Origin: Holacanthus passer
Lineage: Eukaryota > Chordata > Actinopteri > Pomacanthidae
Assembly (NCBI GenBank): GCA_025331565.1
Contig: JAFREQ010000041.1
Span: 1,798,001 to 1,862,000 of the forward strand
DNA length: 64,000 nucleotides
Direction: 5' to 3'
A model generated the notes under the pieces. That model was not told the origin of the DNA. It searched no databases and saw only the letters and a list, made by a program, of their open reading frames with translations. How positions within the stretch are numbered: position 1 is the first letter of the stretch; each line of letters begins with the position of its first letter. This document shows positions 33,137-45,050 of this stretch, in pieces. The position numbers and the translations under genes were made by a program.

Positions 33137-33845
33137 TAAGGTGCATTCACTAACTTTTCCAGAGCTTTCAACCTTATCTCATGGTCTTCATCAGTGGATA
33201 AAGTTTTCATGACATCTGAGCAAACTCAAATGTGAAACAAAGGCACATGGTTATTGTAATTTCCAAGAATCCAAATTGCTGTCTGTAAACTGCTTATCTT
33301 GTCCAACCATCTGTGCAAAAAATTCAGAGTTACTGATATACTGAAATTGAGAAAAGAAGCAATTTTTTAGACATTCAAATGTTTTTGGATAAATATATAA
33401 TTGATTATCAAAAGGTTAGATCATTTTCTGTGAACCCAGTTAGCTCATGTAATTTGTCAGTATCCAAAGGAATAGCATTTTTTAAAGGTATTTAAAAGCA
33501 AACATGACTGAAAGCTACGCTGATGTAGTTGGTAAGTCGTAAGATTTTTGTTGCCACAGAGATTTGGAAATCTTAGAAAAAAAAAGGAAAAATATATTAA
33601 TATGTTTTAGAACTGACTTGAAAATGTTATAGCTTTCAGATTTTACAGCCAAAAACTTCACTAAAATAAAACTAGAATTTGTCAAATTTTAATTTGACAA
33701 ACAAACTCTTAACTCAAAGTCTACTTTTTCCATGCATTTCTTGGGCTTCTTCACCTGATGGAGCAAATTCAATCCACAATTGAGCAAATTTGACCCTCTG
33801 AGGAAGACCATGAGATACAGTTGAAAGTTTAGCAAGGAGCCAGTA
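33137..33845. mobile_element. Candidate foldback/MITE-type element with about 60-bp inverted ends (family R2)
   Basis: The left end (33137-33230, TATCTCATGGTCTTCATCAG core) and the right end read on the minus strand (33845 back to 33781, TATCTCATGGTCTTCCTCAG core) are similar over about 60 bp, sharing ACTTTCAAC and TCTCATGGTCTTC blocks. They therefore form terminal inverted repeats around a 550-bp AT-rich body with no ORF. A solitary related end is at 1645-1712. Target-site duplications are not evident. Superfamily unknown. Confidence 0.5.
33678..33701. repeat. Palindrome, 11-bp arms, 2-nt centre
   Basis: TTTGTCAAATT and its exact reverse complement around TT, inside the element at 33137-33845. 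Confidence 0.8.
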
Positions 33846-36725
33846 AGTAGAGTTAAGTTGGGGTTTCTAAATCATAAAAGCCTCATGTTTCCTGAAACAG
33901 GTAAAGCAAAAGGAGTAGGAGTAGCTTTCCAGTGATATTGGATGAGTGATTGTGGGTGATGAGGAAGATGATAGGAGGGTTTGTCTTCACGCTGCAGGGG
34001 CGCCCTCCCCACGCACTACCAACCTGCCAATCATAACCTCTTTCTGACTGGTAGTGATGTAGATGTGTTACCGCACGCTGCTTGTGGATAAATGATCACT
34101 AATCACCATCAGAAGATGAAGGACAAGTCTGTAAGTAGCACTAATACTGTACCTGCTCCACCTTTTGTTTTTGTATGTCAAAACATGATTTTCTGTAGGC
34201 AGGAAGGCTGTTTTTTTATTTTTTCCTGTTGTGGTTGGACTGTGTGAAGCCGAGGCAAACATTTGTCACAGTGACACACACAAACAATAATTCTGATGCT
34301 GCTGTCGTGCCATTCTTTTAATTCATAACCTGTATTTATCTGCATGTGATTTATAATTTAATATCCCAGCAGCAACAAGACCTTTTTATTTATGTTGTTG
34401 CAAAGTAATTCATGAATTTGTTGCTGTTTTGACGTCAAATTTTTAGAGTCTAAAAGCATTAAAACAGGTAAATGGAAGACTGGTTAACATGGTACCGTGT
34501 GTGTGTGTTAACCGTGTACTCTCAAACAACGAGAGAGAACTGTACGGTTCGAAACTACTTAATTTTTGACAAAGGGCGCATTTCCATTTATAACCAAGTG
34601 TTGCAAAGGAAATAAAGCTTCCTTCTCTGACTTCCTTTGCAGGTGCTCGAATAGTGGCTGTAGTAGACTTAATATTCAATGATAATTAATCCAACTATGT
34701 CCGTCATTTAAGTCCTTTAACAAGCCTTGTTTCAACAGCTCAGTTGACGTACTTGCCGATTAAAGGAAACCGACATTTTTAACCCTTTGCCTCCAAAACC
34801 TCCCATTGAATATGTGCTTGTTTAAAGGGAAACTATAACTCTAAAGTGCCATGCTGCTCACAAATCTCTTTATGGAAGCTCTGACATGCACAGTAAGTCA
34901 CAACTCTTATCCCTGCTTTTCTTAATAATCTACCAGCAAACACAAAGGCCTTCTTTGTCCTGGAGCTGTTAGTCTCATAGCCACAGTTTGTGGCTTAATG
35001 TATATAGTGGAGTTAAAGCTGCTGTAGTGGGAGTACAAATTGTCAAACTGCTTAGCACAGACCACGTGGAGTGCTGGCATCTGTGTGCCCTGAGACCAGC
35101 CTGACGTGGTTTACTTGTGATCTTGGAACTGAATTTGATCGATGCAGTCTGGGTGGGCACTAAAATAGTTTGTCCCTTTACATTACTTAAATCTTAACAG
35201 CCTCACAAGGACTGCCTTTTGATGTGAGCCACATCTGGATCCATGAAAGAAGAGAGACGACTAACAATAGCTAGCCACCCTCACTATAATGCCAGGAGAG
35301 AACGTGGCTTTTACTCAGCAGGTGTCGAAATAGCATGAATGAAAGTCTCATCTAGTGGAAATCAGTTCCCATTTTTTGAGTGGAATGCAAACTTAACAGT
35401 GCAATGCTCCTTTCCAGATGTTGAAAGTTGTAAACGGACAGATTGATGGTTAACACTATGTGAACTGGCCATTCTCCATTCTGTAACACATTATGGAAGG
35501 TGACAGCTGATGTTTCCACAATTATGTCCAATAATTTTTTCCCTGTTTTCTGACATGGGACAATATGAACTAATAAATAGTTGTCGTACCAGCATACATC
35601 ATCTTACACAAGAAATGATTGGTGGACTCACATTACCAGTGAGACTTATTGGAACATCCTTGCAGGATTGCATGCACATTTTAGACATTCGAGTCTCTTA
35701 AAGTTGTGTAATATTTCTTAGTTAAGGGTGAAAGAAATGTCTCAAACAGGAAGCTAAAATCCTGAATGACTGAGTTCCTGCTCATGTCAGTTGAATGTCG
35801 TGCGGTCATTAAAACAAAAGCTCCTTTTTAAACTGACTGTTGAAAATGGTGAGCCGGCAGGACGGGACACAGCGGGTTCACCACTGTCTGTGATTGTTTT
35901 TTAATTTATATATTTGTTCCACATATTTGTCAGTTGTGTCTAAACAGAGAGCAAGAGAGACACACACAGAGATGGGGGAAAGCCCTGATGGTTAGGGATG
36001 GTTATTTTTAACTTAATTGTTGGACAGCCATTACTGGTTGCTGCACGAGAAATGTCAAATCTTGATGATCTAAAGCCAGCGTCATACCTCTTTTTCTTCT
36101 AAAACCACATAGTTCTTTATGGCTTTGTTGTGTTATCTCTGTGTGAAAAGGACTAATGTCCACCAACTGGAGAAAAAGGAGGCAAACTGGACTGAGAAGT
36201 GGACAAATAACAAAAAGACTCAAAGTTATTGTCTAGTCTCAGGGTGCAAATGTGTCAAAACAAGTCAGTATATTAGGATCCCAAATGTCCCAAAGAGTTT
36301 CTCTGTCTCCAAATGCACAACACATTTTCATTTTGTTTGTTAGGAAGCATTTTATTTTGTTGTAGAGGATGTAATGCAATAGAATACAGACTGCAAGGGA
36401 TTCCATGAAGTTTTGAAATGCACTTAAGAATAAACTGTTATTAAGTATATTTGTGAAGGCGCTGACTAAAGTTTCTACAGGTCCTTTTTTCTGAAGAAAT
36501 TTTAAGAGAACTAGGAAGTTATTCTTTTAAAATTCTTTATGCAGTTTTTTGCTGTGAAAGCTGCCACAGTAGTGAGTTCTTTCAACTTGTCCTCAAACAA
36601 GTGACAGTATCTTGAAATACATGTAAAATATGGAACGTAGCAAGCAGTCCATCCTTCAAAGAGTGCATCAAAATAAAAACATCTCATCAAACTTTATTTT
36701 CTTATTACATAAAATGAGAGAATTC
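33846..36725. other. Anonymous DNA, no gene or repeat family recognised
   Basis: Small minor structures only: an A/T-rich stretch near 34205-34225 and TG repeats near 34498-34508. Open frames of 61-78 codons on both strands are unremarkable. Confidence 0.4.
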
Positions 36726-36729
36726 TAAG

Positions 36730-37080
36730 AGGTGTGTGAACTCCCTGCCCTCCAATGCAGAGTGTTTCAGCAGTGTGTGTTTTACAAAGCGGGGGTAATC
36801 CAAGCACATAATTCACACACGGCCCATATCTGGAAGTTTAAGTGCCGTTGCTTGTTGCCTGGGTTTGTACGAGGTCTCTCTGAAGTATCCGCGCTCAACT
36901 GTACAAGCCCGTCTGCCTGTCTGCTTCCCATGATGCACCTCCCCATCTCCAGCCTGGCGAAGGCAGTGAAAGAGGCCATTGTTCCTGGCACTCTGAGGCA
37001 TGTTGCATGCACTTATGACACAGAGTGGGAGAAATTATTCCCATTATACCTCTGGAATGTCTTTGAATCAATCAATTCTG
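36730..37080. promoter_or_regulatory. Candidate conserved non-coding element
   Basis: GC-richer non-repetitive block; a plus-strand frame of 123 codons (36732-37103) covers it and minus-strand frames of 76 and 62 codons overlap, as happens in stop-poor DNA. No protein family is recognisable, so coding is not claimed. A cryptic exon cannot be fully ruled out. Confidence 0.25.
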
Positions 37081-37845
37081 TGTGTATATATGCTGCTCTT
37101 TAGCAGACTTTGATTTACAAAGTCATTTAACCTCAGATGTGCTTTTTTTTTTTTACATGTTTGAGAGAGAGGGAAGCGTATTGTACTGTAGAAAAAGTAA
37201 ATTAAAAAAGACAGTATTACAAGTTTTCAAATCAAAAGCAACACATTGTATTATGCAAATTTCTGTCCTCATTAAGGCATTTTTCATTTTTAGCCTGACC
37301 TGGAGCAAAGACCACCTCCAGAGCCCGCTTCAGATGTCTGATCCTCTGAATCAAGCGGTCTGTTAACACTTTGCAGGAAAACAAGTGGCTTTCAGAACTT
37401 CTCTCCCCCTAATTCCTTTTCTCAGCGAGCTTTGATTGATGTGCAGAAAAGCACAGTTGGAAAAGCTTGCAGCTTCTCTCATGGATTTTTCCTGCATGAT
37501 GTAATGTTTTGATGATCCTCTATATAGTATAGCCATGTGCGGTGACATCAAAACAAAAGAAATATCCTCCCCCTGAAAAGGTGGACTTCTCTGTCTTCTC
37601 AGGCAGATCATTTATGCTTCACATACCATGTGACCCTTTGAATCCCCTAAACAGGACGTTCTTTGCTTTGACATGCGTGAGAATGTTTGATTCTCTCTGT
37701 TCTCAAGTTCCAGGCCACGTAAAATCCTAATAGAAGTGAGGCTTCCTGATCCCCTTTCTCCATCTATGAGCAGTGCAAAAAATGCCTATCCTTGTTTTTT
37801 TGTTTTTTTTCCAGTCCTGAGTGGAGTTGTAAGCCACAACTTCTC
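37081..37845. other. Anonymous DNA
   Basis: T-run near 37142-37154. Nothing else recognised. Confidence 0.4.
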
Positions 37846-37849
37846 TGGG

Positions 37850-38240
37850 TGTAAACCAATGAAACACTGCCCTCTCCGCCAGAGTCTATTTTTAACCCTG
37901 CTGGATCATGTATCACCTCTTGCCATATTGTTGTTCTTTTGTTTGGTGAGAAGGGATATTTCGGGACACTCTCGGGTAGCGTGAGAGGCGGGGTAAGGCG
38001 TAACCTCTCCCCGACAATTGATCTTCCCTTGGCTTCGTGTGTTTGAGGTGAGGCGAGGCCCGCTGACCTGTTGCAGGGGTTGAAAATGTGCTCTTCCCAT
38101 TCATTAGGCTGGGCGGCCCATGCTGCTACCAAGCGCTTTCACTTCATCTGTATTTGTGGTCTCTGATAGGATCCAGATGGCAGTCTGGAACACCCGTGCA
38201 GACCTTGTACGAGATTCACATATGGCAAACAGTAAAGGAA
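37850..38240. promoter_or_regulatory. Candidate conserved non-coding element
   Basis: GC-richer block including GGCGAGGCCCGCTGACC and a CATTCATTAGGC word, with overlapping frames on both strands but no recognisable protein. Texture-based. Confidence 0.25.
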
Positions 38241-38700
38241 TATTTAAAGGAGCCTTGCACCCGGGTCACTGTGTAAACAAGTGATGATCTGTGCATTTGT
38301 AGTATTAGCAGTTCATTTAAAATATCTTCTTTCTGAATGGCTACAAATGAAAGTGAGGTGAAAAGCCAGCCATCATAGACAGGGGCAAGATGGATGAATC
38401 GGTCACACACTTTCAGACAGTCTTTCCTCGAACTCATCAGTGGTGTTGCATTGGTTTGTAAACCAAGAAAAAATAGTTGTAGAATGAAAAAGACTAACTT
38501 GGTAGGTTATCTTTAAATAACACTGTATGGCAATTCTAGATCAGACATCTGGTGACTATGCTATAAGCCTACAAATAAAGAGAATGAAAACCAAAGAAAA
38601 GCAGCCTATAGGGATCAAAAGGTTAAAGCAAGAAAAGCAGATATAAAACTGCCAAATTGTATACCATTCGACCAGTTATTTAGAAAGTGCCATTTTTTGA
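38241..38700. other. AT-rich anonymous DNA
   Basis: Nothing recognised. Confidence 0.4.
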
Positions 38701-38759
38701 GTTGAGAGGTTTAGTGAGTGATCAGGACAAGACTTAATCTCCTTGAGGGAAAAGCCCAC

Positions 38760-39600
38760 AGGCTTGTCTGCTGCTGTATTTGTTTGGGTTGGGTTATGAT
38801 CCTTCTTTCCAGTCTGTCTGCTGCTGCTGCTGCTGCTCTGATTTTTTTTTTGCTGCTATGAATGTGGCGGGGGAATGTGCGTGGGGCGGGGTAAGAGAGA
38901 GGGGGGGAGCGCAGGAATTCCCACTCACTTGGGTCATCTTGCATTTGCTCTGCCCCTTTGCTGAATCTCCCCTGGCACACATGGAAAAAGGGATGTTTTG
39001 TTTGTGAAACACAGCGCTCTCTGGGCCGTGCTCGCCATCCTTGTCTTTCAGGCATCAGGCACCCAGAGACGGCTGCACAATGTGGCGGCTCGGTTAGCGG
39101 GAGGAGCACTGCTGAGTTCATTCATCTGCCTGTCAAGGGCCCCTTTTTGCTTTTATTTTTAGCCAAAATCCATCAGGTCTGACAAGTGGGGCAATTTGAG
39201 CCAAGTCAAGGGCAACGCTCCAGGTCCCTTCCACAAAGTCAATCTTCTCCTCCCCTCTTGGGAAAAAGCTCTGGACGGCCCTGTTCCAGGCCTGGGGTTT
39301 TGTTGAGTCATGTGAGATCATGTACACAGAAACACAGGAGAGGTGGGGGCTGAAGGTGGAAGGGGCTGCAGGGTAAATGAGGCGGTCGGGGTTAAGGCCA
39401 GGGGCAGCGGGGGAGCTAAAATCTGCTCGCAGGCCAGCAGACAACAGAACAAGCTGGTGCTAGACTTGTATAAGGTAATGTGTAGCGAACATGTTGGGGT
39501 GGGACGTGTGCACAGATTTATTTTAATACACTGCAGCTCTTGCCAGTGGGGGGAGGGGTGTCGAGCCTGCCAGCCCATCCCAGGACCACTGGGACACATC
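38760..39600. promoter_or_regulatory. GC-richer block, candidate regulatory DNA
   Basis: Contains a CTG run at 38818-38838, a T9 run, a G-rich tract (38869-38910) and a long non-repetitive stretch to about 39600. Frames of 136, 103, 94 and 93 codons overlap on both strands; none resembles a protein family, and the longest depends on the CTG run. Confidence 0.25.
38818..38838 (+). repeat. (CTG)n trinucleotide repeat
   Basis: Six to seven CTG units, encoding poly-Gln/Ala/Cys/Leu in the overlapping frames. Confidence 0.95.
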
Positions 39601-39919
39601 AGACGAGATGGGGCTTTTTAGTAGACAAACCCACTACCATCGAATAAAAAACACTGAAAAGAGAAAAGTTCCAGTCTGAGTTTGACCTTTTAATCTGCAT
39701 CATCAGACTGGACTGTTTTTTTGAACTTGTTTGCCTTATGCTGTCTTAAAATGGCTGGACGCGCTCCTCTGACAGATGCATGTTTTCAGTTAATGCCCTG
39801 TAGGGAGGTCTGGAGTTGTCATGTCAGTCTTGTATTTAGCATTGCAGTGATACAGTATGAGTAGTTATGCTGCACATGGCATAGAAGAAAAATTTCCTGT
39901 CTGATTAATTAGAAGTTAT

Positions 39920-40060
39920 TAGTGCTGTAACTACTGTTCTCTTTTCAATCTATTGGTTTTTTATTTATTTAACACTTAATCTATGAATTACACCAAAATA
40001 GTGGAACATTAACTGTAATGTAAATCTTCATATTTAAGAAGCATTCCTGTTCCATTTACA
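39920..40060 (+). repeat. Faint copy of a common fish repeat (GCTGCAACTA type)
   Basis: GTGCTGTAACTACTGTTCTC followed by an AATCTATTGGTTTTTTATTT block resembles the start of a widespread fish repeat (GGCTGCAACTAACGATTATT type). A clearer start is at 58860. Very degenerate. Confidence 0.3.
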
Positions 40061-40194
40061 ATGTAGGCCACATTGGTGCAGCCCTCACCCCCAGCTTTTT
40101 GTTCAGCGTAGAGAAAAATTGTATGGTTAAGGGTGGTTTTGCGGTGCCTGTGTCATTTTTCTTTCTTGGTCCAAACTGAAATATTGCATATTCT

Positions 40195-40385
40195 CGCATA
40201 TCTCACTTATAGCTATTGAATGAATTGACGCAGAATTTAGATCTTCATGTTTCCCACAGAATGAATTGTTATAATTTTGGTGAACCATTGACTTCATCGT
40301 GCCCCATCATCAGGTCACATTTTTAATTTGTCCATTACTTGGGTTTATGACTAAATACCTGTATTCTGCCTCAGCTGTGCTTTAT
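40195..40385 (-). repeat. Repeat family R1, copy 2 (reverse)
   Basis: On the minus strand it shows the R1 blocks in order: CAGCTGAGGC head, a TTTAGTCATAAACCCAAGTA block, TGACCTGATGATGGGGC, then ATAACAATTCATTCTGTGGG. These match 950-1090 of copy 1. Confidence 0.75.
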
Positions 40386-40738
40386 ACTTTCCTCAGTAAA
40401 CATCAGTGTGTTAGCATTGTCAGTGTGAGTATGCATATAGACATTAATATTTCTATGTAATAATTCAAAGCACAACTGTGTCTAAGTACAGCCCAATAGA
40501 GGTGCTAGTGTGGCTCTTAGTCTTGTTGTGCAACTGAAGACAGAGAGAGAAAGCATGTCTGTCTAGCATCAATAATTGAATCTGAGCTAATTTTGGAGTT
40601 GGACCGGCATGGGATGCTACTATCAGGTTCAGTGTTGACTTCCAATCCAACTGTGATCCAAGAAAAGAAAATTTATTTCTATTTTGCATTAACTTTCTCC
40701 TTTAAGAGCAGCATTAGTTTTGCAGTTACAAGCAGAGG
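40386..40738. other. Anonymous DNA
   Basis: Nothing recognised. Confidence 0.4.
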
Positions 40739-40756
40739 TTTTTTTTTTTTTTTTTT
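40739..40756 (+). repeat. Poly(T) run
   Basis: Eighteen T followed by ACAG, so it also mimics a polypyrimidine tract and acceptor; the downstream sequence has no coding exon features. Confidence 0.9.
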
Positions 40757-41189
40757 ACAGGGCCGATATTTTCCATTGAGGAATTAAACTGTTTAGAGGA
40801 CATTCAGCAGGTTAATAATTTTTATAGCCTATAAAAAGTGGCAACACTCTCACAGGGCATAAATCAAATCAGTCTGTCTTTGCAGGGTGTTCTTAAGCGT
40901 GTTGGAAACAAGGCTGTACACCACAGTGGCAAACCCTTCCACCCCACCTTGAGCAATATAGGTCACACAAGAGGAGAGTTAATGACCAAGCACACAGGGC
41001 AACTTTAATGAGCCGGCACAAGTGTTATTTAGATTCCATTATAGCCAGTCTTCCCAATCCAGTTGGAGCTGTCGAGAGGCTGTACGTATATCCTCCGTCT
41101 GTGCATGTGTGACTTTTGTCTCCGGGAAGTGTGGTTTAAAGCTGCCATTTTGTTCAAGGGGGGATGGGAGGTGATGCTCCATATGAAGC
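40757..41189. other. Anonymous DNA
   Basis: Nothing recognised. Confidence 0.4.
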
Positions 41190-41194
41190 TTTAT

Positions 41195-41650
41195 ACAAAG
41201 ATATGGCTGTGTGATGTGTCTAAAATCTGACATCCCGATATACATATCTTTATATATCCAGATAACGATACATATCACAATATAACACATTTTCTGTAAA
41301 ATCAATGAATAGGTAGTTTATATAAAATGACCACATTTCTTATTACATGATTATTTATATATGGCATCATTTGCAAAGTACAGTTTTTGAAAAATATTGG
41401 ACCACAATGCCAACTTTGGTAAGAATGATTGGCTTTTTAAAATGTATTTTAAACACTTTCAACAACACGTACCGCGTTGAAAAAAGACAGCTATTCTGCG
41501 CTTGGGGAAGAAACTTCCTTGCGTGTACTGCTGCTTCGTCAGAAAACAGCTGTCCGGTGGGAGCGGCGTATGTAAATGACGTGCTCAGCCCAACACGCAG
41601 ACAGATTAATGAGAAACTGCCAGAACCTGCCAACTGCTTTGTGTCTGTAT
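41195..41650 (+). mobile_element. Decayed fish DNA-transposon-like repeat (CGATATAC type)
   Basis: Begins near a GATATGGCTGTGTGATGTG block, followed by CATCCCGATATACATATC, AACGATACATATCACAATAT and TTTTCTGTAAAATCAATGAA. That order is familiar from a widespread fish repeat starting GGGCTGGGCGATAT. The following GC-rich part (ACAGCTGTCCGGTGGGAG to GAGAAACTGCCAGAACC) probably belongs to the same element and explains the 126- and 117-codon frames. I suspect a hAT-type element; the superfamily is unverified. Confidence 0.5.
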
Positions 41651-41984
41651 GTGTGAATGCAGGGTTAGTGGTTAGCTCTCCAGTTACAGTAGTTCCCCAA
41701 ATAGCCTTGCAAGTAGTCATTACCTGAACAAGTTCCTAGCACCACCTATTTTGCAATGATACTACTCTGACACTAAGTATACACATACTCACATACGCTT
41801 ATAATAACAAGAACGCAGAGAGAGAAGAGGGAAGGTGTATGAGAGGAGAGAATGTTTCATGTTCTTATACTTATAGTATGAGGAGACAAGCTTCGTTTGA
41901 GAAAAGGTTGCAGGCGGCAAGACCGAAGACTGGTGAAAAAAACCAGGAGGCTTGGGAAATCCTGCATCAGAGCAAGGATTCTCT

Positions 41985-42130
41985 CTGACCAATCAACGGA
42001 CTGTAGTGTTTCTAGCCCCTCCTTACCTGATCAGTGTGCTAGGAACAGGATGGAGTGGTTCTGTTGGTACCATCCATGATTTCCTAACTGAACTGAACCG
42101 GACTGCTTGGTGGAAACATTGGCTTTGAGT
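41985..42130 (+). repeat. Fragment of a dispersed fish repeat
   Basis: GACCAATCAACGGACTG, then TGAACTGAACCGGACTGCTT and GGTGGAAACA resembles a repeat end I have seen in fish (ACCGGACTG, then TTTGGTGGAAAC). No second copy in this window. Confidence 0.3.
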
Positions 42131-42640
42131 AGTGTGAGTCTGTGTCACCTTTTCCTACTAATTGATGTCTCATTTTAAAGCCAAACTCTTGAGTCTTGAC
42201 TAAACTCATTTTCATCTCAGTATTTGAAGGGGCATCTAGCCTTTGATGAGGGGGTCTGTAAGTGGGATGTTACCCCCAGCTGTCAGCACTGTTCATAAAG
42301 CCTTCAACCAAGACGTGTGGTGTGGGTGCCAAAGCTAGCCTGCGGTCGGTATGGTGCTCGGAGCTTACCCATGCTTCCCTCTTTCAGTGTGACATCACAC
42401 ATTTGCTAGCTATGTAGTTTCTCTCAAATGCCTGGGATTCTCTCCTTTATTCTATTTCAGTTGAGTTTAACATGAATTCAGTTGAATAAATTTAAAATTG
42501 ATTGAAGGATTATCGATGAAAAGTCTTCATAAAAAGCTCATAAGAGGCAATATAATAGGTAGAGTGCTGTTTCACATTAATAACATAAACGTCCCAATTA
42601 TTTTACTCCTGCTGAAATCAAAATGACCCTTCCAAAGGGA
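42131..42640. other. Anonymous DNA
   Basis: Nothing recognised. Confidence 0.4.
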
Positions 42641-42649
42641 TATGGTTCT

Positions 42650-43030
42650 CCAGATTTGTGTGTTCTGTTAAGGATGTTGTTTTCTTCCAAGCTATTGATG
42701 CATGCAAATTCCCTGCGTTGTCAAGACCGGATGCCTCAGAAGGAAGAAGAGGCTTTGTGAAGTTTGGGGCTGCAGCCATGGATCATGGGAACAGCAAAGA
42801 TGGAAACGGAACACGAACAAAAGCGGATTTTCTTTTCTGTAAATCGTAGTTTACTTACCTTCTGACACAGAACGGAAGAAGGATCTGAAAAATGTTCCGT
42901 AACGTGGTGGAAGTTGGGGTCATTGTTCTGCCAATTCATTTCTGTACTGCAGCCCTGGATCCGAGGACCCATCACCATGGAAACCATTATGCGGGGCAAT
43001 TGGCGTCGGAGCACTTTAGAAATCTCCTAG
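42650..43030. promoter_or_regulatory. Candidate conserved element with RFX X-box-like site
   Basis: Non-repetitive GC-richer block. ATCACCATGGAAAC (about 42971-42984) fits most of the X-box pattern with its central CCATGG. No coding evidence. Confidence 0.25.
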
Positions 43031-43815
43031 GAATATATTAGTAGCTGCAAAGGCCCCACTCTCCTCACCTTCAACCTCTTACCATTGTCTCGAAGCTAGT
43101 TTACTTCAGGCGCTGTTCTCAGGATTTCAGGCTTTGGCTCAGGAATGTTCGACCTATAGCTCGTCTCTATGCAGACACGTAAAAACAACCCGGCTGCTGT
43201 CAGCTGAGGTTTGAAATCTCAAATAAACAGGCTAAAAGCTGCAAACCTGCCTCCAGGGAAGTTGCGCATTCTGAACTGATTTTTTACACAGAAAAAATTA
43301 AATTAAAAGGATTTATTTCATTGAGTCGCGCAGGCTGTAGCAGTGTAAAACGTCAGTGTTGACTTTCATCAGAGAAATGAAATGATTTGCTCTGCAGAGC
43401 TAAATAGCCACACGCTATTTTTCCTGATGTGGCAAAAACCCAAAGATGAAGACTTCATATGGAGCAGATGTGCTGAGGCTCAAATTTCACTGAGAAAGTG
43501 CCGCAGATTCAGAACGCTCATAGAATTGTCAAGCTGTGTGTGCATGTGTGTGTATGTGGTCATTAACTCAGCCCTACCTACTGAACAGACTGTGAACTGC
43601 TCTCACTGTGATTTTTTTTTCCAATTTCACAGCGATATTACCTTTTTGCCCTTCACAGACATTTCCCTCTGGTATTTTGTCAGCGGTATAGGTTCTTGAG
43701 CCTGAAACACTCAGCGTTCTTGTAGCCCCTCACCTGGGATTGCTCAAAGGCAAAAATTACTGTGATACCACATTTCTTTTTTTGATTAAAAAAAAACAGT
43801 GCCATTTTCTGTTAC
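43031..43815. other. Anonymous DNA
   Basis: T-run at 43612-43621 and A-run at 43790-43797. A 105-codon frame (43382-43699) has no domain. Confidence 0.4.
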
Positions 43816-43819
43816 AGCC

Positions 43820-44560
43820 CGATATGGCACATTTTTATTGAGCAGGAAAACAAGCTTCCTAAAGATCTGCTAACCCATCTGGCTGAGGTGATTAGCAAAA
43901 GCCGAGGCAGATGGTGCCATGGCCAGATTCTGCATTGCTTCAGGGGTGTATTAATCTGCATATACAAGCAACAGCCATGTTTGGCTGTGAGAAATATTTT
44001 TGTGTTACATGACTGAATGGGGGTGTGAAAGTCAGTCTTTTCCAGTGTGGCGTTTCAGGTGGAAACTGGCTTTACCACAGCCGGTCGATCAACTGGGACC
44101 CTCAGGATGTTTTTGTTAGGGGGGGCACACAGCAGTCGACCCCCACTGCCCCTCCTCCCCCTTCACTGCTGGCATCAGGGTTTGGAAATATTGACAAATG
44201 GAGCAGAGCAGCCCCAGAAACCCCAGGAATCCCCCCGAGAAGACGCTGGGCGGGAGGGTGAGGTGGAGCCTTGGAATGCACTCAGAGGAGTCAGTCACTT
44301 ATTTACTAGCTGAACTCAGTGAACCCTGCCTGAGTCAGCCTCTTCCACCACGGGCCAGTCTGTCCCACCTCTCCCTCCCACTTTCCTCTCTGTTTTGTTC
44401 TTTAACCTACCCTAATGCTCCTCGTTTGCTCGCCCCTCCCCTTACATCATCTTATTGACAGATGCTCAGCTTCTTGGCTTCTCATTGGCTGGCATCTTCG
44501 CTCATGCCTCAAGCAACCTAACACAACCCCCACCTGACCCGCCACCCTGTTGCTCACCCT
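43820..44560. other. GC-richer block, function unknown
   Basis: Contains a G9 run near 44118, pyrimidine-rich CCCCTCCTCCCCC stretches and several overlapping frames on both strands. It could be regulatory DNA; no protein family or exon pair recognised. Confidence 0.25.
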
Positions 44561-44639
44561 CTAGCTGCAAGAGTTTATGAGGTCATAAACCCATGATGAG
44601 TGCAAAACAAATGTCATTGGGAATGTGAGTCAAGCTGGG

Positions 44640-45050
44640 CAGTGTGTAGAGTACAGCCAGGGTACAGGAAGTACCACACACATTTTGACTTCAGTGATAA
44701 ATACGTGTGCACTGAATCTGAAGTGACCCTTCCTTCACATGAAAACAGGGAGCTGGTTGTTCGCTTGTTGGGAATCAGCATTACAGAGAACCTGTCATGG
44801 ATATCACACATTTCCACCCTGGTTAAGAAAGCTCAGATTCAACTGCATTTCTTAAGGAAACTTGATAAGACAAAATTCCTGTGCTAAGTTCTTGTGAACG
44901 ATTTGTCCACTTCCCAGGACAGGAGGGCTCTGCAGCAGGTGATTAAACCTGGTCAGGCACGAGGTACACAAGTATCCGCTGCCATTCCACCAGACTAAGA
45001 GCGGTTTATTTCCTCAGCCTGTGGCACCCTGAGTTCTCCAGGATGTCATG
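44640..45050 (+). pseudogene. LINE reverse-transcriptase C-terminal relic
   Basis: The frame at 44600-44887 contains LLGISITENLSWISHI (about 44775-44822) followed by VKKAQIQLHFLRKLDK, the FLGV-I-DLSW/W-HI and VKKAQ-RL-FLRRL signature at the C-terminal edge of fish non-LTR (L2/Rex-type) reverse transcriptases. After a stop, the sequence continues in another frame with DRRALQQVIK-like (about 44921-44950) and TRLRAVYFLSLWHPE-like (about 44991-45035) stretches, corresponding to the family pattern RKALQRVV and S-RLR-SFFP-AV. Upstream about 40 codons (DKYVCTESEVTLP) fit less well. The ORF is broken, has no catalytic YADD part, and is a dead 5-prime-truncated insertion. No autonomous element remains. 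Confidence 0.75.

Noticed and set aside
38711..39121. 136-codon minus-strand frame with poly-Ala/Gln run
   Set aside because: The low-complexity part is the CTG trinucleotide repeat; overlapping frames on the other strand are equally open.
40739..40760. Poly(T)-ACAG as a splice acceptor
   Set aside because: The downstream sequence is short, AT-rich and has no following donor or coding similarity.
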